The notes beneath the pieces are model-generated. The model ran no database searches and was not told where the DNA came from. It saw only the letters and a list, made by a program, of their open reading frames with translations. Of a stretch of 41,303 nucleotides of DNA, positions 1-8,086 are shown piece by piece (position 1 is the stretch's first letter; the number at the start of each line of letters is the position of its first letter). The position numbers and the translations under genes are program-made. Source of the stretch: Acidobacteriota bacterium (GTDB lineage: Bacteria > Acidobacteriota > Terriglobia > Bryobacterales > Bryobacteraceae). Where the stretch lies: positions 1 to 41,303 of the forward strand of contig JAPKYX010000301.1 of the NCBI GenBank assembly GCA_026394075.1. The letters are read 5' to 3'.

Positions 1-185
1 CCTTCGTGCTGATGGCCGAATTCGGAGGCCGCGCCGAGGCCGTCCTGAGCTACGGAAACTCCTCGCAGCCGGGCTCCAAGCACAGTGAAGATCAGCTCCC
101 CCTGGTCCGCGACAAAAAGACCCGTCCGGTCCTGCGGCTGCGCAAAGAAGTGGAAGCCAATCTGGAGTCGAAGGACGTCTTCTAG
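1..185 (+). CDS. Penicillin acylase family protein, C-terminal end only
   Basis: The gene enters from the left edge, reads in frame from base 3 and stops with TAG at 183-185. Only the last 60 residues are visible. They contain a tyrosine-glycine-asparagine-serine-serine-glutamine-proline-glycine-serine stretch followed by a DQ-L-L pattern. This resembles the C-terminal end of penicillin acylase (peptidase family S45, Ntn hydrolases), where a Y-G-x-S-x-x-P-x-S segment precedes DQ. Such enzymes are exported and hydrolyse amide bonds of acylated amines, lactams or homoserine lactones. The N-terminal nucleophile serine lies outside the window, so activity cannot be judged. The next gene starts 36 bases downstream on the same strand. 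Family call is by motif only. Confidence 0.6.
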   Translation, partial: FVLMAEFGGRAEAVLSYGNSSQPGSKHSEDQLPLVRDKKTRPVLRLRKEVEANLESKDVF

Positions 186-221
186 CGCCGCCCTCGCCCG
201 GCATGATGTAATCGAGGACGA

Positions 222-977
222 ATGTCAAAGAAGCTTGCAGGACGAGTCGCTGTCATTACCGGCGGTAGCCGGGGATTGGGCCGGGCCATGGCCGTGGCCT
301 TGGCGGAACAAGGGGCGCAGATTGCGCTGGTGGGGCGCGATCAGGCCGCGCTGGATGAGAGCGTGCGACAGGTGGAGGCGGCCGGGTCCACGGCTTCGGC
401 CCACACGGCGGATGTTTCGAACGAAACCGATGTGGCGCGCTTGGGTGAAGAGATCGCCGCCAAGTATGGCAAGGTTCAACTGCTGATCAACAATGCCGGT
501 GTCAACCTGCGCAAGAACTTGGACGAGTTCACGCTGGCTGAATGGAAGTACGTGCAGGAAGCCAACGTCAACAGTGTGTTCCTGGTCTCCCGCGCCATGA
601 TCCCGCTGATGCGCGGCCAAGGCTATGGCCGCATCCTGATGATGACCTCCATCATGAGCCACGTCTCACTCGCCGGACGCACGGCGTATTCGACTTCGAA
701 GACCGCGCTGCTCGGCATGATCCGCGCCCTGGCGCTGGAACTCGCCTCCGAAGGCATCACCGTCAACGGCATCTCGCCCGGACCCTTCGCCACCGAGATG
801 AACACTCCCCTGATGAACGACCCCGAAAAGAACGCGCAGTTCCTGGCCAAGCTGCCCGTGGGCCGTTGGGGCGACCCGGCGGAAGTGGGCGCTCTCGCCG
901 CCTTTTTGTGCGGACCCGACGCAGGCTTCATTACTGGAACGGATATCCTGATCGATGGTGGCTGGACTGCTTCGTAA
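222..977 (+). CDS. SDR family NAD(P)-dependent oxidoreductase (FabG-like)
   Basis: A classical short-chain dehydrogenase/reductase of 251 residues, the usual family length. Visible motifs are the cofactor loop GGSRGLG at residues 14-20, NNAG at 90-93, catalytic Ser143 and the Y-S-T-S-K motif with Tyr156 and Lys160, then a PGP-F-T substrate-loop region near 187-192. It is predicted to be a cytosolic enzyme interconverting an alcohol and a ketone. Specificity is not readable; with a sugar-type binding protein and an Ldh2 dehydrogenase downstream, a sugar or sugar-acid substrate is a reasonable inference. A GAGGA stretch upstream supports the ATG at 222. The last 23 bases overlap the start of the binding-protein gene, which suggests co-transcription and translational coupling. 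Confidence 0.93.
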   Translation: MSKKLAGRVAVITGGSRGLGRAMAVALAEQGAQIALVGRDQAALDESVRQVEAAGSTASAHTADVSNETDVARLGEEIAAKYGKVQLLINNAGVNLRKNLDEFTLAEWKYVQEANVNSVFLVSRAMIPLMRGQGYGRILMMTSIMSHVSLAGRTAYSTSKTALLGMIRALALELASEGITVNGISPGPFATEMNTPLMNDPEKNAQFLAKLPVGRWGDPAEVGALAAFLCGPDAGFITGTDILIDGGWTAS

Positions 978-1888
978 TCGGCCCTTCGCGGCCCTCCTCA
1001 TCCTCGGCGCGCTCCTGCTTCCGGCTTGCAACCGTGAGCAGAAGCGCATCATCGGCGTCGTCCCCAAGGCCACTTCGCACCTGTTCTGGATCAAGGTGGA
1101 AGAAGGCGTCCGCGCTGCCGGCAAGGACTTGAAAGTTGAGATCCTGTGGAACGGCGCGCCATCTGAGACTGACTACGCGCGGCAGGTGCAGATCGTCGAT
1201 TCGATGATCAACCAGCGCGTCTCCGGCATCGCCGTGGCGGCAACGGAGCGCAAGATCTTGAACAGTTCGCTGCATCGAGCGATGGCGGCGGGCATCCCCG
1301 TCGTGGTGTTCGACTCCGGCGTCGATTCCGATGAGTACGTCAGCTTCATCGCCACCAACAACTACGAAGGCGGAGCACTGGGCGCGCGCGCTTTGGCCAA
1401 AGCCATCGGCGGCAAGGGCAAAGTGGGCCTGATGATGGGCTCCCCCGGGTCCAGCTCCACCATGGAACGCGAGAAGGGCTTTGAAGAGACCATAGCCAAA
1501 GAGTTTCCGGCCATCACCATTGCTGCCCGGCAGTTCTCCATGTCCGATCGCGCCAAGGCGCTGGCCGCAGCTGAGAACATGCTGACCGGCAACGCCGACC
1601 TCGCGGGTTTCTTCGCCTCCGCCGACCCCGGCTCTGTCGGTGCCATCAAGGCCATCCAGGCACGCGGCCTCGCGGGCAAAGTGCACCATAGTACCACTTC
1701 CTAAAGAGCCTTCCTGAAAAATATAAAGTGTCTGCCCAGGAAGTTTTATACCAACTCCTTTAGGATTCATTGGTTTCTTTCCGTAGTATGCTAAACACCA
1801 ATCCGTGCAAGCGGTCGTGAAGAAGTTGGACGGCCAGACGCTCCCCAAGCGCGTCGATCTCGCGCCGCGCGTGCAGGAATGCCGGTAG
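955..1888 (+). pseudogene. Periplasmic sugar-binding lipoprotein (RbsB-like), disrupted near its C-terminus
   Basis: Reads as a LacI-type periplasmic binding protein of the ribose/xylose ABC family. A lipoprotein signal with lipobox L-P-A-C at about residues 22-25 is followed by two-lobe binding-protein sequence (the V-F-D-S-G segment near 121-125 is typical). The frame ends with TAA at 1702-1704 after 249 residues, whereas the family usually exceeds 300. A family-like C-terminal tail (QAVVKKLDGQTLPKRVDLAP) resumes in another frame from about 1802 and ends at TAG 1886-1888. Between them lie about 120 A+T-rich bases where some 35 codons of the family fold are expected. The copy is therefore a broken gene, or the assembly is wrong here. 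No permease or ATPase gene lies nearby. The start overlaps the SDR gene and the end overlaps the Ldh2 gene. Confidence 0.75.
1684..1804. other. A+T-rich structured segment replacing part of the binding-protein gene
   Basis: About 121 bases of clearly lower G+C than either flank sit between the two halves of the binding-protein reading frame. The segment contains nested inverted repeats: TCCTAAAG (1699-1706) pairs with CTTTAGGA (1758-1765), and inside it CTTCCTG (1710-1716) pairs with CAGGAAG (1737-1743). It shifts the frame by one base and carries stops. It stands in for roughly 100 expected coding bases, so it is a replacement and not a clean insertion. No target-site duplication is evident. 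It could be a small mobile hairpin with an adjacent deletion, or a mis-filled assembly gap. Confidence 0.55.
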
Positions 1889-2934
1889 TCCCCCACGCGC
1901 AACTCGAAGCCTTTTCGCAGCAGTTGCTGCTGGCGGCGGGCGTGCCGGCCGAGAATGCAGAACTGACCGCCCGCATGCTGCTCGCAGCCAATCTGCGCGG
2001 CATCGATTCCCACGGCGTCCACCTGCTCTCGTACTACCTGAAGCAGATCGAAGCGGGCACCGTTCACCCCACTCACGAAGGCCGGGTGGTGAGCGAATCC
2101 GGCGCCTGCCTCAGCTACGACGGCGAGAACGCGCTGGGTCAAGTGATCGCGCGCAACTGTTGCGACCACGCGGTCCGGCTCGCAAAAGAGCATGGCCTCT
2201 CGATCGTCACCGCGCGCGAAGCCAACCACTTCGGCGCCTGCTTCTGGTGGGCCCGCGAGATCGCCCGGCACGGCATGCTGGGCTTCGTCTTCTGCAACGC
2301 CTCAACGCTCGTGTCCCCGTGGCAAGGCAAGCAACCGAAGTACGGCACCAACCCCATCTGCCTGGCGGTACCTCCCTGCGGCGACGACGGGCAGGAGCCG
2401 TTCCTTCTGGACATGGCCACCACCACGGTCGCGGCCAACAAGATCTTCAAGGCCTTCATCAATCAGCAGCCCGAGATCCCGCTCGGTTGGGCGATGGACA
2501 AAGAAGGCGTGCCCACCACCGACACGGTAGCCGCCTACAACGGCCTGGTCTCACCGCTGGGTGGCTATAAGGGCTATGGCCTGGCGATGATGGTGGAGAT
2601 CCTGTGCTCCGTGCTGGGCGGCGGCGCGCTGCCGAACGACTTGGGCGGCATCCGCTTCGTGACGAAGCCAGTCCGCGTCAGCCACTGCTACATCGCAGTG
2701 GACATCACCCGCTTCATGCCGTTGGAAGAGTTCAACACCCGCATGCTGGCGTTGACCGCGATCATGAAGGCCACCGCCCCCGCGTTCGGTTTCACCGAAG
2801 TGCTGATGGCCGGTGACCCCGAAAAGCGCCTGGAAGCACAGCGCCTCGCCTCCGGCATTGACATCCCGGAAGGCAACTGGAAAGACCTGACCGACGGCGC
2901 CGCCCGGTTGGGCGTCAGCGTGCCTGTGGTCTAG
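1879..2934 (+). CDS. Ldh2-family malate/L-lactate/ureidoglycolate-type dehydrogenase
   Basis: A 351-residue NAD(P)-dependent dehydrogenase of the Ldh_2 family (YlbC/AllD/ComC-like), cytosolic and unrelated to classical Rossmann lactate dehydrogenases. Hallmarks are G-I-D-S-H-G-V near residues 40-46, with the family's conserved histidine, the segment YGTNP near 154-158, LLDMATTTVA near 176-185, and GYKGYGLA near 230-237. Length is normal. Substrates in the family include malate, L-lactate, ureidoglycolate and sugar-derived 2-hydroxy acids; which applies here cannot be read. The ATG overlaps the end of the broken binding-protein frame by ten bases, so this gene was probably translated by coupling. 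Together with the SDR gene it suggests a small hydroxy-acid or sugar-acid oxidation operon. Its 3' end overlaps the convergent nucleoside hydrolase gene by 20 bases. Confidence 0.92.
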   Translation: MPVVPHAQLEAFSQQLLLAAGVPAENAELTARMLLAANLRGIDSHGVHLLSYYLKQIEAGTVHPTHEGRVVSESGACLSYDGENALGQVIARNCCDHAVRLAKEHGLSIVTAREANHFGACFWWAREIARHGMLGFVFCNASTLVSPWQGKQPKYGTNPICLAVPPCGDDGQEPFLLDMATTTVAANKIFKAFINQQPEIPLGWAMDKEGVPTTDTVAAYNGLVSPLGGYKGYGLAMMVEILCSVLGGGALPNDLGGIRFVTKPVRVSHCYIAVDITRFMPLEEFNTRMLALTAIMKATAPAFGFTEVLMAGDPEKRLEAQRLASGIDIPEGNWKDLTDGAARLGVSVPVV

Positions 2935-3952
2935 CGCCCCACTGCCCGAGCACATAGTCCTCAATCGCCCGCGGATCAATCGGGTCCACCACCTTCACGC
3001 GCCGCGCCCCAGGCTCCGGCTTCGTGCGACCCGCGCTGGCACTGTCAGCGATCAACGCCACTTCGTCGTCCTTCACCCGGAACAGCGCCGGAGCGGCCAC
3101 ATAGGCCGCGGCCAGCAGATCCCAAAAGTAGAACTCCTCACCATTGGCATAAGAGAACGAGTTCAACTGCCCAGCCAGATCGCCCAACGCGGTGTGGCGC
3201 ACTTTGGCCAGCCGTTGCTGAAACTCTCGCCGCACCGGCACCTTATTGGTGGCATCGAGGGGACACAGCACGATCGGCACCTTCGACCTCCACACACGAG
3301 CCGCCGCCGGAGGATCAAAGTAGGCATTCCATTCAGCGGACCCATCATGCGACGGCTCATCATTGCGCGAGACGTTGCCGCCGACACGCAACGCGCCGCC
3401 CATCCAGACCACTTCCGCGATCTTCGATTCAATCGACGGCTGCCGGTCCAGCGCCAACGCCAGCGTGCAGAAGCTCCCCGTCACCAACATCGTCACCGGA
3501 GCCATGGCCGCCATCAGCTGGCTCACCAACCAATCCACCGCATCCGGAGCCGCCACAGCAGGCAACACCCGCTGGTTCATGATCGGCAGCGCATCCGCCA
3601 CCCAAACACTGCGCCGCCAGGGCGTGGGATAAGCATTCAAGCCTCGCGCCGCGCTCCGGAGAACCGGCACTTGATCGCGACCCGCCAACGCCAGCATCTT
3701 CCGCGTGACGCTCAGCGATGCGTCCAGGTACGTCACCCCCGGCGAGCAGATCACCCCGCGCAGGTCCACATCTTTCAACGTCAGCAGCAGCGCGAGCGCC
3801 AGAAAATCGTCCGGCGTCCCGCCGTCATGATCAAAGATCAGCGGGCGCGCCGCCCTATTCTGTTGCGCCAGCGCTGGCAGTGACGAAGCAATCATCGGAG
3901 CTGAAAGGGCGGCCGCGTGGTGGAGAAACTGCCGGCGTGTCCGCTTCATCAT
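2915..3952 (-). CDS. Tat-exported inosine/uridine-type nucleoside hydrolase
   Basis: A 345-residue nucleoside hydrolase (IUNH family), predicted to cleave the N-glycosidic bond of ribonucleosides outside the cytoplasm. The N-terminus has a twin-arginine-like motif (R-T-R-R-Q-F-L, residues 4-10), a hydrophobic stretch and a likely cleavage after A-L-A. The calcium-binding aspartate cluster follows as DHDGGTPDD (residues 41-49). The family consensus is D-x-D-x-x-x-D-D, so one extra residue separates the two pairs. LDATNKVP and a later F-W-D-L-L-A segment match the conserved central and C-terminal Asp regions. The gene converges on the Ldh2 gene with a 20-base overlap and is divergent from the DUF1501 operon. 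A fully different substrate is possible because of the altered cluster. Confidence 0.86.
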   Translation of the reverse strand: MMKRTRRQFLHHAAALSAPMIASSLPALAQQNRAARPLIFDHDGGTPDDFLALALLLTLKDVDLRGVICSPGVTYLDASLSVTRKMLALAGRDQVPVLRSAARGLNAYPTPWRRSVWVADALPIMNQRVLPAVAAPDAVDWLVSQLMAAMAPVTMLVTGSFCTLALALDRQPSIESKIAEVVWMGGALRVGGNVSRNDEPSHDGSAEWNAYFDPPAAARVWRSKVPIVLCPLDATNKVPVRREFQQRLAKVRHTALGDLAGQLNSFSYANGEEFYFWDLLAAAYVAAPALFRVKDDEVALIADSASAGRTKPEPGARRVKVVDPIDPRAIEDYVLGQWGARPQAR

Positions 3953-3984
3953 GAACCTTCATCTTAATGGTGTCCGGAGCGCCA

Positions 3985-3990
3985 TATAAT
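3985..3990 (+). promoter_or_regulatory. Putative -10 element upstream of the DUF1501 operon
   Basis: A perfect TATAAT lies 50 bases upstream of the DUF1501 ATG, in the 88-base gap between divergent genes. No convincing -35 hexamer is present at 17 bases spacing. A good GAAGGAG ribosome-binding site at 4027-4033 precedes the ATG at 4041. Confidence 0.35.
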
Positions 3991-4040
3991 AGCGAAAGCC
4001 CAAAGTGGCTTGAACGTTGGTAGCAAGAAGGAGCGCGCCC

Positions 4041-5480
4041 ATGTTGTCTATTCCTGGCCAACCCGTCCGGACCTGTGACGGAACCTCGCGTCGCGAGCTG
4101 ATGCGCGTCGGCGGCCTCAGTCTGTTGGGTCTCGGTCTGCAGGATCTGTTTGCGTTACAGGCCAAGGGCGCCACCCCCGCCTCCACGCTCGCCATCAAGC
4201 CGCGCGCCAAGTCCGTCATCCTGTTGTTCCTGCAAGGCGGACCCAGCCACATCGACATCTGGGACCCCAAGCCTGAAGCGCCCTCCAACGTCCGCGGCGA
4301 ATTCAAGCACATCAAGACCAAAGTGCCCGGCATCGAAGTCAGCGAGACCATGCCGCTGCTCGCGCAGCAGATGGACAAGATCACGCTGATCCGTTCGATG
4401 AGCTACACGCCCAGCGGCCTGTTCAACCACACCGCGGCCATGTACCAGATGATGACCGGTTGGGCGCCGGACAAAGTCTCTCCGTCGGGCCAGCTGGAGC
4501 CGCCGTCACCGCGCGACTTCCCCCACATGGGCTGCCAGATCGCCAAGATGCGTCCGCCGGAAGGCGCGATGTTGCCCTTCGTCGAAATGCCGCGCCCGCT
4601 CCAGGAATCAAACGTCGTCGGCAAGGGCGGCGCGGCCGGCTTCCTGGGCAAAGCCTTCGATCCCTACCGCCTCTACCAGGACCCCGCCAAGGACGTCCGC
4701 TTGGACGACCTCACCCTGCGCCCGGAAGTGAACCAAGCGCGGCTGAAGGACCGTTTTGAACTGCTCAAAGGCATCAACGGCTCCATGAAGGATCTCGAAA
4801 AAGCCGTCTCCAGCTACGCCCTCACCGACTATTACGAGAAGGCCTACGACCTGGTGCTCTCCGGCAAAGCCCGTGACGCCTTCGACCTCACGCAGGAATC
4901 CGACAAGACCCGCGACCGTTACGGCCGCCACACCTTCGGCCAGTCCGCGTTGATGGCGCGCCGCTTGATCGAAGCCGGCACGCGGTTTGTGCAAGTCAAC
5001 TGGCCGTCAGTGGCCAATGGAGACCCGGAAACCTCCAGCTGGGATACGCACTTTGCGAACTTCGGGCCGCTCAAGAACCTGCACTGCCCCAAGCTCGACT
5101 CCGCGCTCAGCGCCCTCATCGAAGACATGGACCAGCGCGGCATGCTGGCCGATACGTTGGTGCTGGCTATCGGCGAATTTGGCCGCAGCCCGCGCCTGGG
5201 CGTCTCCACCTCGGGCAACACCAACTCGCCCGACGGGCGTGACCACTGGCCTTACTGCTACACCGCCGCCATCTTCGGCGCGGGCGTCAAGCGCGGCGCG
5301 CTCTATGGCAAGAGCGATGCCCAAGCCTCGGCCCCGGTGGACAACCCCGTGCACCCGGTCGATCTGGTGGCAACGATTTATCACTCTCTGGGGATTGACC
5401 CCAACATGGAGATCTTGAACGATCTCAAACAACCCCGCATGCTGGTGGAAGGAAAGCCGGTCGCCGGCCTTTTTGGATGA
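4041..5480 (+). CDS. DUF1501 domain protein, Tat-exported, first gene of a quinoprotein cassette
   Basis: A DUF1501 protein of 479 residues. Members have an alkaline-phosphatase/sulfatase-like fold and are abundant in Acidobacteria and Planctomycetes; their biochemical role is unsettled. The N-terminus carries a twin-arginine signal (S-R-R-E-L-M, then a leucine-rich stretch). Family hallmarks are [16 protein letters not shown] near residue 70, a SETMPLLA segment, R-S-M-S near 120, WDTH near residue 335 and IGEFGRSPR near 375. The ATG at 4041 was preferred over an upstream TTG at 4017 because GAAGGAG sits seven bases before it and the shorter form starts close to the Tat motif. The stop overlaps the ATG of the cytochrome gene (ATGA type), so the three genes 4041-7839 are very probably one operon. 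Confidence 0.9.
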   Translation: MLSIPGQPVRTCDGTSRRELMRVGGLSLLGLGLQDLFALQAKGATPASTLAIKPRAKSVILLFLQGGPSHIDIWDPKPEAPSNVRGEFKHIKTKVPGIEVSETMPLLAQQMDKITLIRSMSYTPSGLFNHTAAMYQMMTGWAPDKVSPSGQLEPPSPRDFPHMGCQIAKMRPPEGAMLPFVEMPRPLQESNVVGKGGAAGFLGKAFDPYRLYQDPAKDVRLDDLTLRPEVNQARLKDRFELLKGINGSMKDLEKAVSSYALTDYYEKAYDLVLSGKARDAFDLTQESDKTRDRYGRHTFGQSALMARRLIEAGTRFVQVNWPSVANGDPETSSWDTHFANFGPLKNLHCPKLDSALSALIEDMDQRGMLADTLVLAIGEFGRSPRLGVSTSGNTNSPDGRDHWPYCYTAAIFGAGVKRGALYGKSDAQASAPVDNPVHPVDLVATIYHSLGIDPNMEILNDLKQPRMLVEGKPVAGLFG

Positions 5481-6259
5481 AGCTACTTTCTCTGTTGTTC
5501 TCCTGCGCCTTGTTTGCGCAACAGCCCCAAATGGGCAAGCCGGACCCGGAGGGCGACGCCCTCTACCGGTCCAACTGCGCGTTCTGCCATGGCCTCTCGG
5601 GCAAAGGTGGCCGCGGACCGGACCTCACCGCGCGCCGCGTCCACGGCAGCACGGACGCGGATGTGTCGCGCGTCATCAAGCAAGGCATCCCCGGCACCAC
5701 CATGCCCGCCTTCGCCAATTTTGAGAATGACGAAGTAGCGAAGCTGGTCGGCTATCTGAAGAGCTTTTCCAATCAGGGCGGCGGAGCCAATGCCCCAAAA
5801 CTCACCGGCGATATCGCCGCCGGCAAGCTGGTCTATGGCCGTTCCGGCTGCACGGGCTGCCACAAGGTCGACGGCGTCGGTTCCATCTATGGGCCGGACC
5901 TGTCGCGCATCGGCGTGGCGCGTTCGCAAGCCTACATTACGGAATCGCTGGCCAAGCCTTCGGCGGACATCCCGCTCGAATGGGAAGGCGTCTCAGCGGT
6001 GATGAAGGATGGCCGCAAGGTCACCGGCCTCAAGGTGAACGAAGATTCGTTCACGCTGCAAATGCGGGACCCGGCGGGCAAGTTCCGGTTCTTTGACAAG
6101 AGCGAACTCAAGACCGTCACCATCGAGACCAAATCCCTGATGCCGGCCTACGACCGTCTGCCCAAGGCCGATCTCGACAATCTGCTGGCGTATCTCGATT
6201 CATTGCGGGGCAACATCAACGCCTCCGGTCCGGCCACCAAGGCGAAGGGGATTCAATAA
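5477..6259 (+). CDS. Dihaem c-type cytochrome, partner of the quinoprotein
   Basis: A 260-residue exported cytochrome c with two haem-attachment motifs: C-A-F-C-H at residues 34-38 and C-T-G-C-H at 125-129. The N-terminus is a short hydrophobic signal peptide ([10 protein letters not shown] and on). T-T-M-P-A-F near residue 74 and L-M-P-A-Y near residue 216 offer methionine axial ligands, which defines two cytochrome domains. The start overlaps the DUF1501 stop, and the stop overlaps the PQQ dehydrogenase start (TAATG). The likely role is to accept electrons from the periplasmic quinoprotein and pass them to the respiratory chain. That role is inferred from context; no partner oxidase is in the window. 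Confidence 0.92.
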   Translation: MKLLSLLFSCALFAQQPQMGKPDPEGDALYRSNCAFCHGLSGKGGRGPDLTARRVHGSTDADVSRVIKQGIPGTTMPAFANFENDEVAKLVGYLKSFSNQGGGANAPKLTGDIAAGKLVYGRSGCTGCHKVDGVGSIYGPDLSRIGVARSQAYITESLAKPSADIPLEWEGVSAVMKDGRKVTGLKVNEDSFTLQMRDPAGKFRFFDKSELKTVTIETKSLMPAYDRLPKADLDNLLAYLDSLRGNINASGPATKAKGIQ

Positions 6260-7839
6260 TGCGCTGGACCATTGCACTGATCGCCGCCGCCGCTTTGGCG
6301 CAGGATGTCACCTTTGACCGCCTGAAGAATGCGCTCAAAGAGCAGCAAAACTGGATGACCTACCACGGCGACTATTCCGGCCAACGGCACCGGACGCTGA
6401 AGCAGATCAACTCCACCAACGTCAAAGATCTCCGCGTCGATTGGATCTTCCAGACCGGGCAGCCCGGCGAATTCCAAGGCATGCCGCTGGTCGTCGATGG
6501 CGTCATGTATCTCACGTCCGCCAATGGCGTCGCCTTTGCACTCGACGCCCGCAGCGGACGCCAACTCTGGCGCTATTCGTACCCGGTACCGAAAAACGAA
6601 CTGCTCGCCAACGGTACCGTGAACCGCGGCTTCGCCATTCTGGGCAATCAGCTATTCATGGTGACCCCGGATTGCCACCTGCTCTCGCTCGACGCCCGCA
6701 CAGGCGAACTGCTGTGGAACGTCACCATGGAAGACAACAAGAAGGGCTACGGCGCGACGCTGGCCCCCTTGGTGGTGGGCGATAAAGTGATCGCGGGCGT
6801 CGGCGGTGGCGAATACGGCATTCGCGGCTTCATCGCGGCTTTTGATGCGCGCTCAGGCAAAGAGGTTTGGAAGTTCTACACCATCCCGGCCAAGGGCGAA
6901 AAGGGCGGGGAAACCTGGCTCGACGATAGCTGGCAGCGCGGCGGCGGCCCGGCCTGGATGACCGGCACGTATGACCCGCAGCTGAACACGCTCTATTGGT
7001 CGGTCGGCAATCCTGGCCCGGACCTGTTTGGAGATGTCCGCCAGGGCGACAATCTCTACACCTGCTCGGTACTCGCGCTCGACCCCAACACCGGCAAGCT
7101 GAAATGGCACTTCCAGTTCACCCCGCACGACACGCATGACTGGGACGCCAACCAGACCAACATGCTGGTCGACATGAACTACAAAGGCCAAGCGCGTAAG
7201 CTGCTCCTGCAAGCCAACCGCAACGGCTTCCACTATGTCCTCGACCGCGTGACCGGCGAGTTCTTGAGCGGCAAAGCCTTTGCTCCGCAGACCTGGGCCG
7301 TGGGCCTGGACGAAAAAGGCCGCCCCATCGAAAAACCCGGCACGCGTCCCTCTAAAGAAGGCACGCCCGTCTGCCCGGGCCTGGCTGGAGCCACCAACTG
7401 GATGGCGCCCGCGCTCAACCCGGAAACCGGCTGGTTCTACTTTGCCGTCCGCAACCAGTGCGATGTCTTCTATGAAGCGCCGCCCGTCTACGTGGCGGGC
7501 AAAGCCTACTGGGGCAGCGTCTTCCGCGGCTGGAGCGAAAAGCGTGAGTCCGGCTCCGTCAAAGCGATGGACCCCATCTCCACCGACACCAAGTGGGAAT
7601 TCCCGCTCGCCAAAGCCCCTTGGTCGGGCGTACTGTCCACCGGCGGCCAAGTGATCTTCGCGACGGACCTGGATGGCTACATCATGGCGCTCGAATCCAA
7701 AACCGGCGCCCTGCTCTGGAAGTTCAACCTGGGTTACGCCCTCAAGAGCTCGCCCATCACCTGGGAAGTAGGCGGGCGCCAATACATCACCATGGGCGCC
7801 GGCTCCTCCGTGGTCTCGTTCGCGTTGCCGAAACCGTAG
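6259..7839 (+). CDS. PQQ-dependent alcohol dehydrogenase (quinoprotein), lanthanide-type active site
   Basis: A 526-residue quinoprotein with a short signal peptide and the eight-bladed propeller pattern of PQQ dehydrogenases (repeated L-D-A-x-x-G-x-x-x-W units). Metal and catalytic positions can be assigned by family alignment: Glu185 in GGGEYGIRG, Asn251 in VGNPGPD, catalytic Asp294 in HDTHDWD, and Asp296 two residues later. An Asp at that +2 position is the known marker of lanthanide-dependent enzymes (XoxF, ExaF, PedH); calcium enzymes carry Ala, Ser or Thr. The adjacent cysteine pair found before V-N-R-G in methanol dehydrogenases is absent here (A-N-G-T-V-N-R-G). It would oxidise an alcohol in the periplasm and reduce the upstream-encoded cytochrome. 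There is no haem domain, so this is a type I-like enzyme. Confidence 0.93.
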   Translation: MRWTIALIAAAALAQDVTFDRLKNALKEQQNWMTYHGDYSGQRHRTLKQINSTNVKDLRVDWIFQTGQPGEFQGMPLVVDGVMYLTSANGVAFALDARSGRQLWRYSYPVPKNELLANGTVNRGFAILGNQLFMVTPDCHLLSLDARTGELLWNVTMEDNKKGYGATLAPLVVGDKVIAGVGGGEYGIRGFIAAFDARSGKEVWKFYTIPAKGEKGGETWLDDSWQRGGGPAWMTGTYDPQLNTLYWSVGNPGPDLFGDVRQGDNLYTCSVLALDPNTGKLKWHFQFTPHDTHDWDANQTNMLVDMNYKGQARKLLLQANRNGFHYVLDRVTGEFLSGKAFAPQTWAVGLDEKGRPIEKPGTRPSKEGTPVCPGLAGATNWMAPALNPETGWFYFAVRNQCDVFYEAPPVYVAGKAYWGSVFRGWSEKRESGSVKAMDPISTDTKWEFPLAKAPWSGVLSTGGQVIFATDLDGYIMALESKTGALLWKFNLGYALKSSPITWEVGGRQYITMGAGSSVVSFALPKP

Positions 7840-7870
7840 CACCCCGGCTCCCGCAGGTAAAACATCGGTG

Positions 7871-7896
7871 GGGCGTTCGTTATCGCTCGAACGCCC
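7871..7896. terminator. Hairpin after the quinoprotein operon
   Basis: GGGCGTTCG (7871-7879) pairs perfectly with CGAACGCCC (7888-7896) across an eight-base loop, 31 bases after the PQQ dehydrogenase stop. There is no T-tract, so this is at best a weak or factor-assisted terminator. Confidence 0.35.
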
Positions 7897-8032
7897 TCAC
7901 CCCTCACCAGTACACCCAACAGACTCCGCCCGTTCCGAGCCGCGACCAGCAGGAGCGGGCTGCTCTCTTCCCCAAAGCGTCTCTGGCCCCACACCGCATT
8001 GTTTGACCAGATGATTGGTTGGCCTCAGCCCA

Positions 8033-8086
8033 ATGCGTCAGCTTGGGGCTTTTTCGGGTACGGGAAGAAGCCCCAAGCTGACGCAT
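8033..8086. repeat. Long near-perfect hairpin (REP-like or terminator-like)
   Basis: ATGCGTCAGCTTGGGGCTT (8033-8051) is followed by its exact reverse complement at 8068-8086. Pairing extends inward through a G-T wobble and outward past one bulged A into AGCCC/GGGCT. The structure is about 25 base pairs around a small loop. It may be a REP-like or MITE-like palindrome or a terminator of the upstream operon; the loop-side T-run is not in terminator position. Confidence 0.55.

Noticed and set aside
931-2271. 446-codon antisense frame across the binding-protein region
   Set aside because: Its central piece covers the A+T-rich segment and looked protein-like for about 30 residues, but both flanks are shadows of real plus-strand genes.
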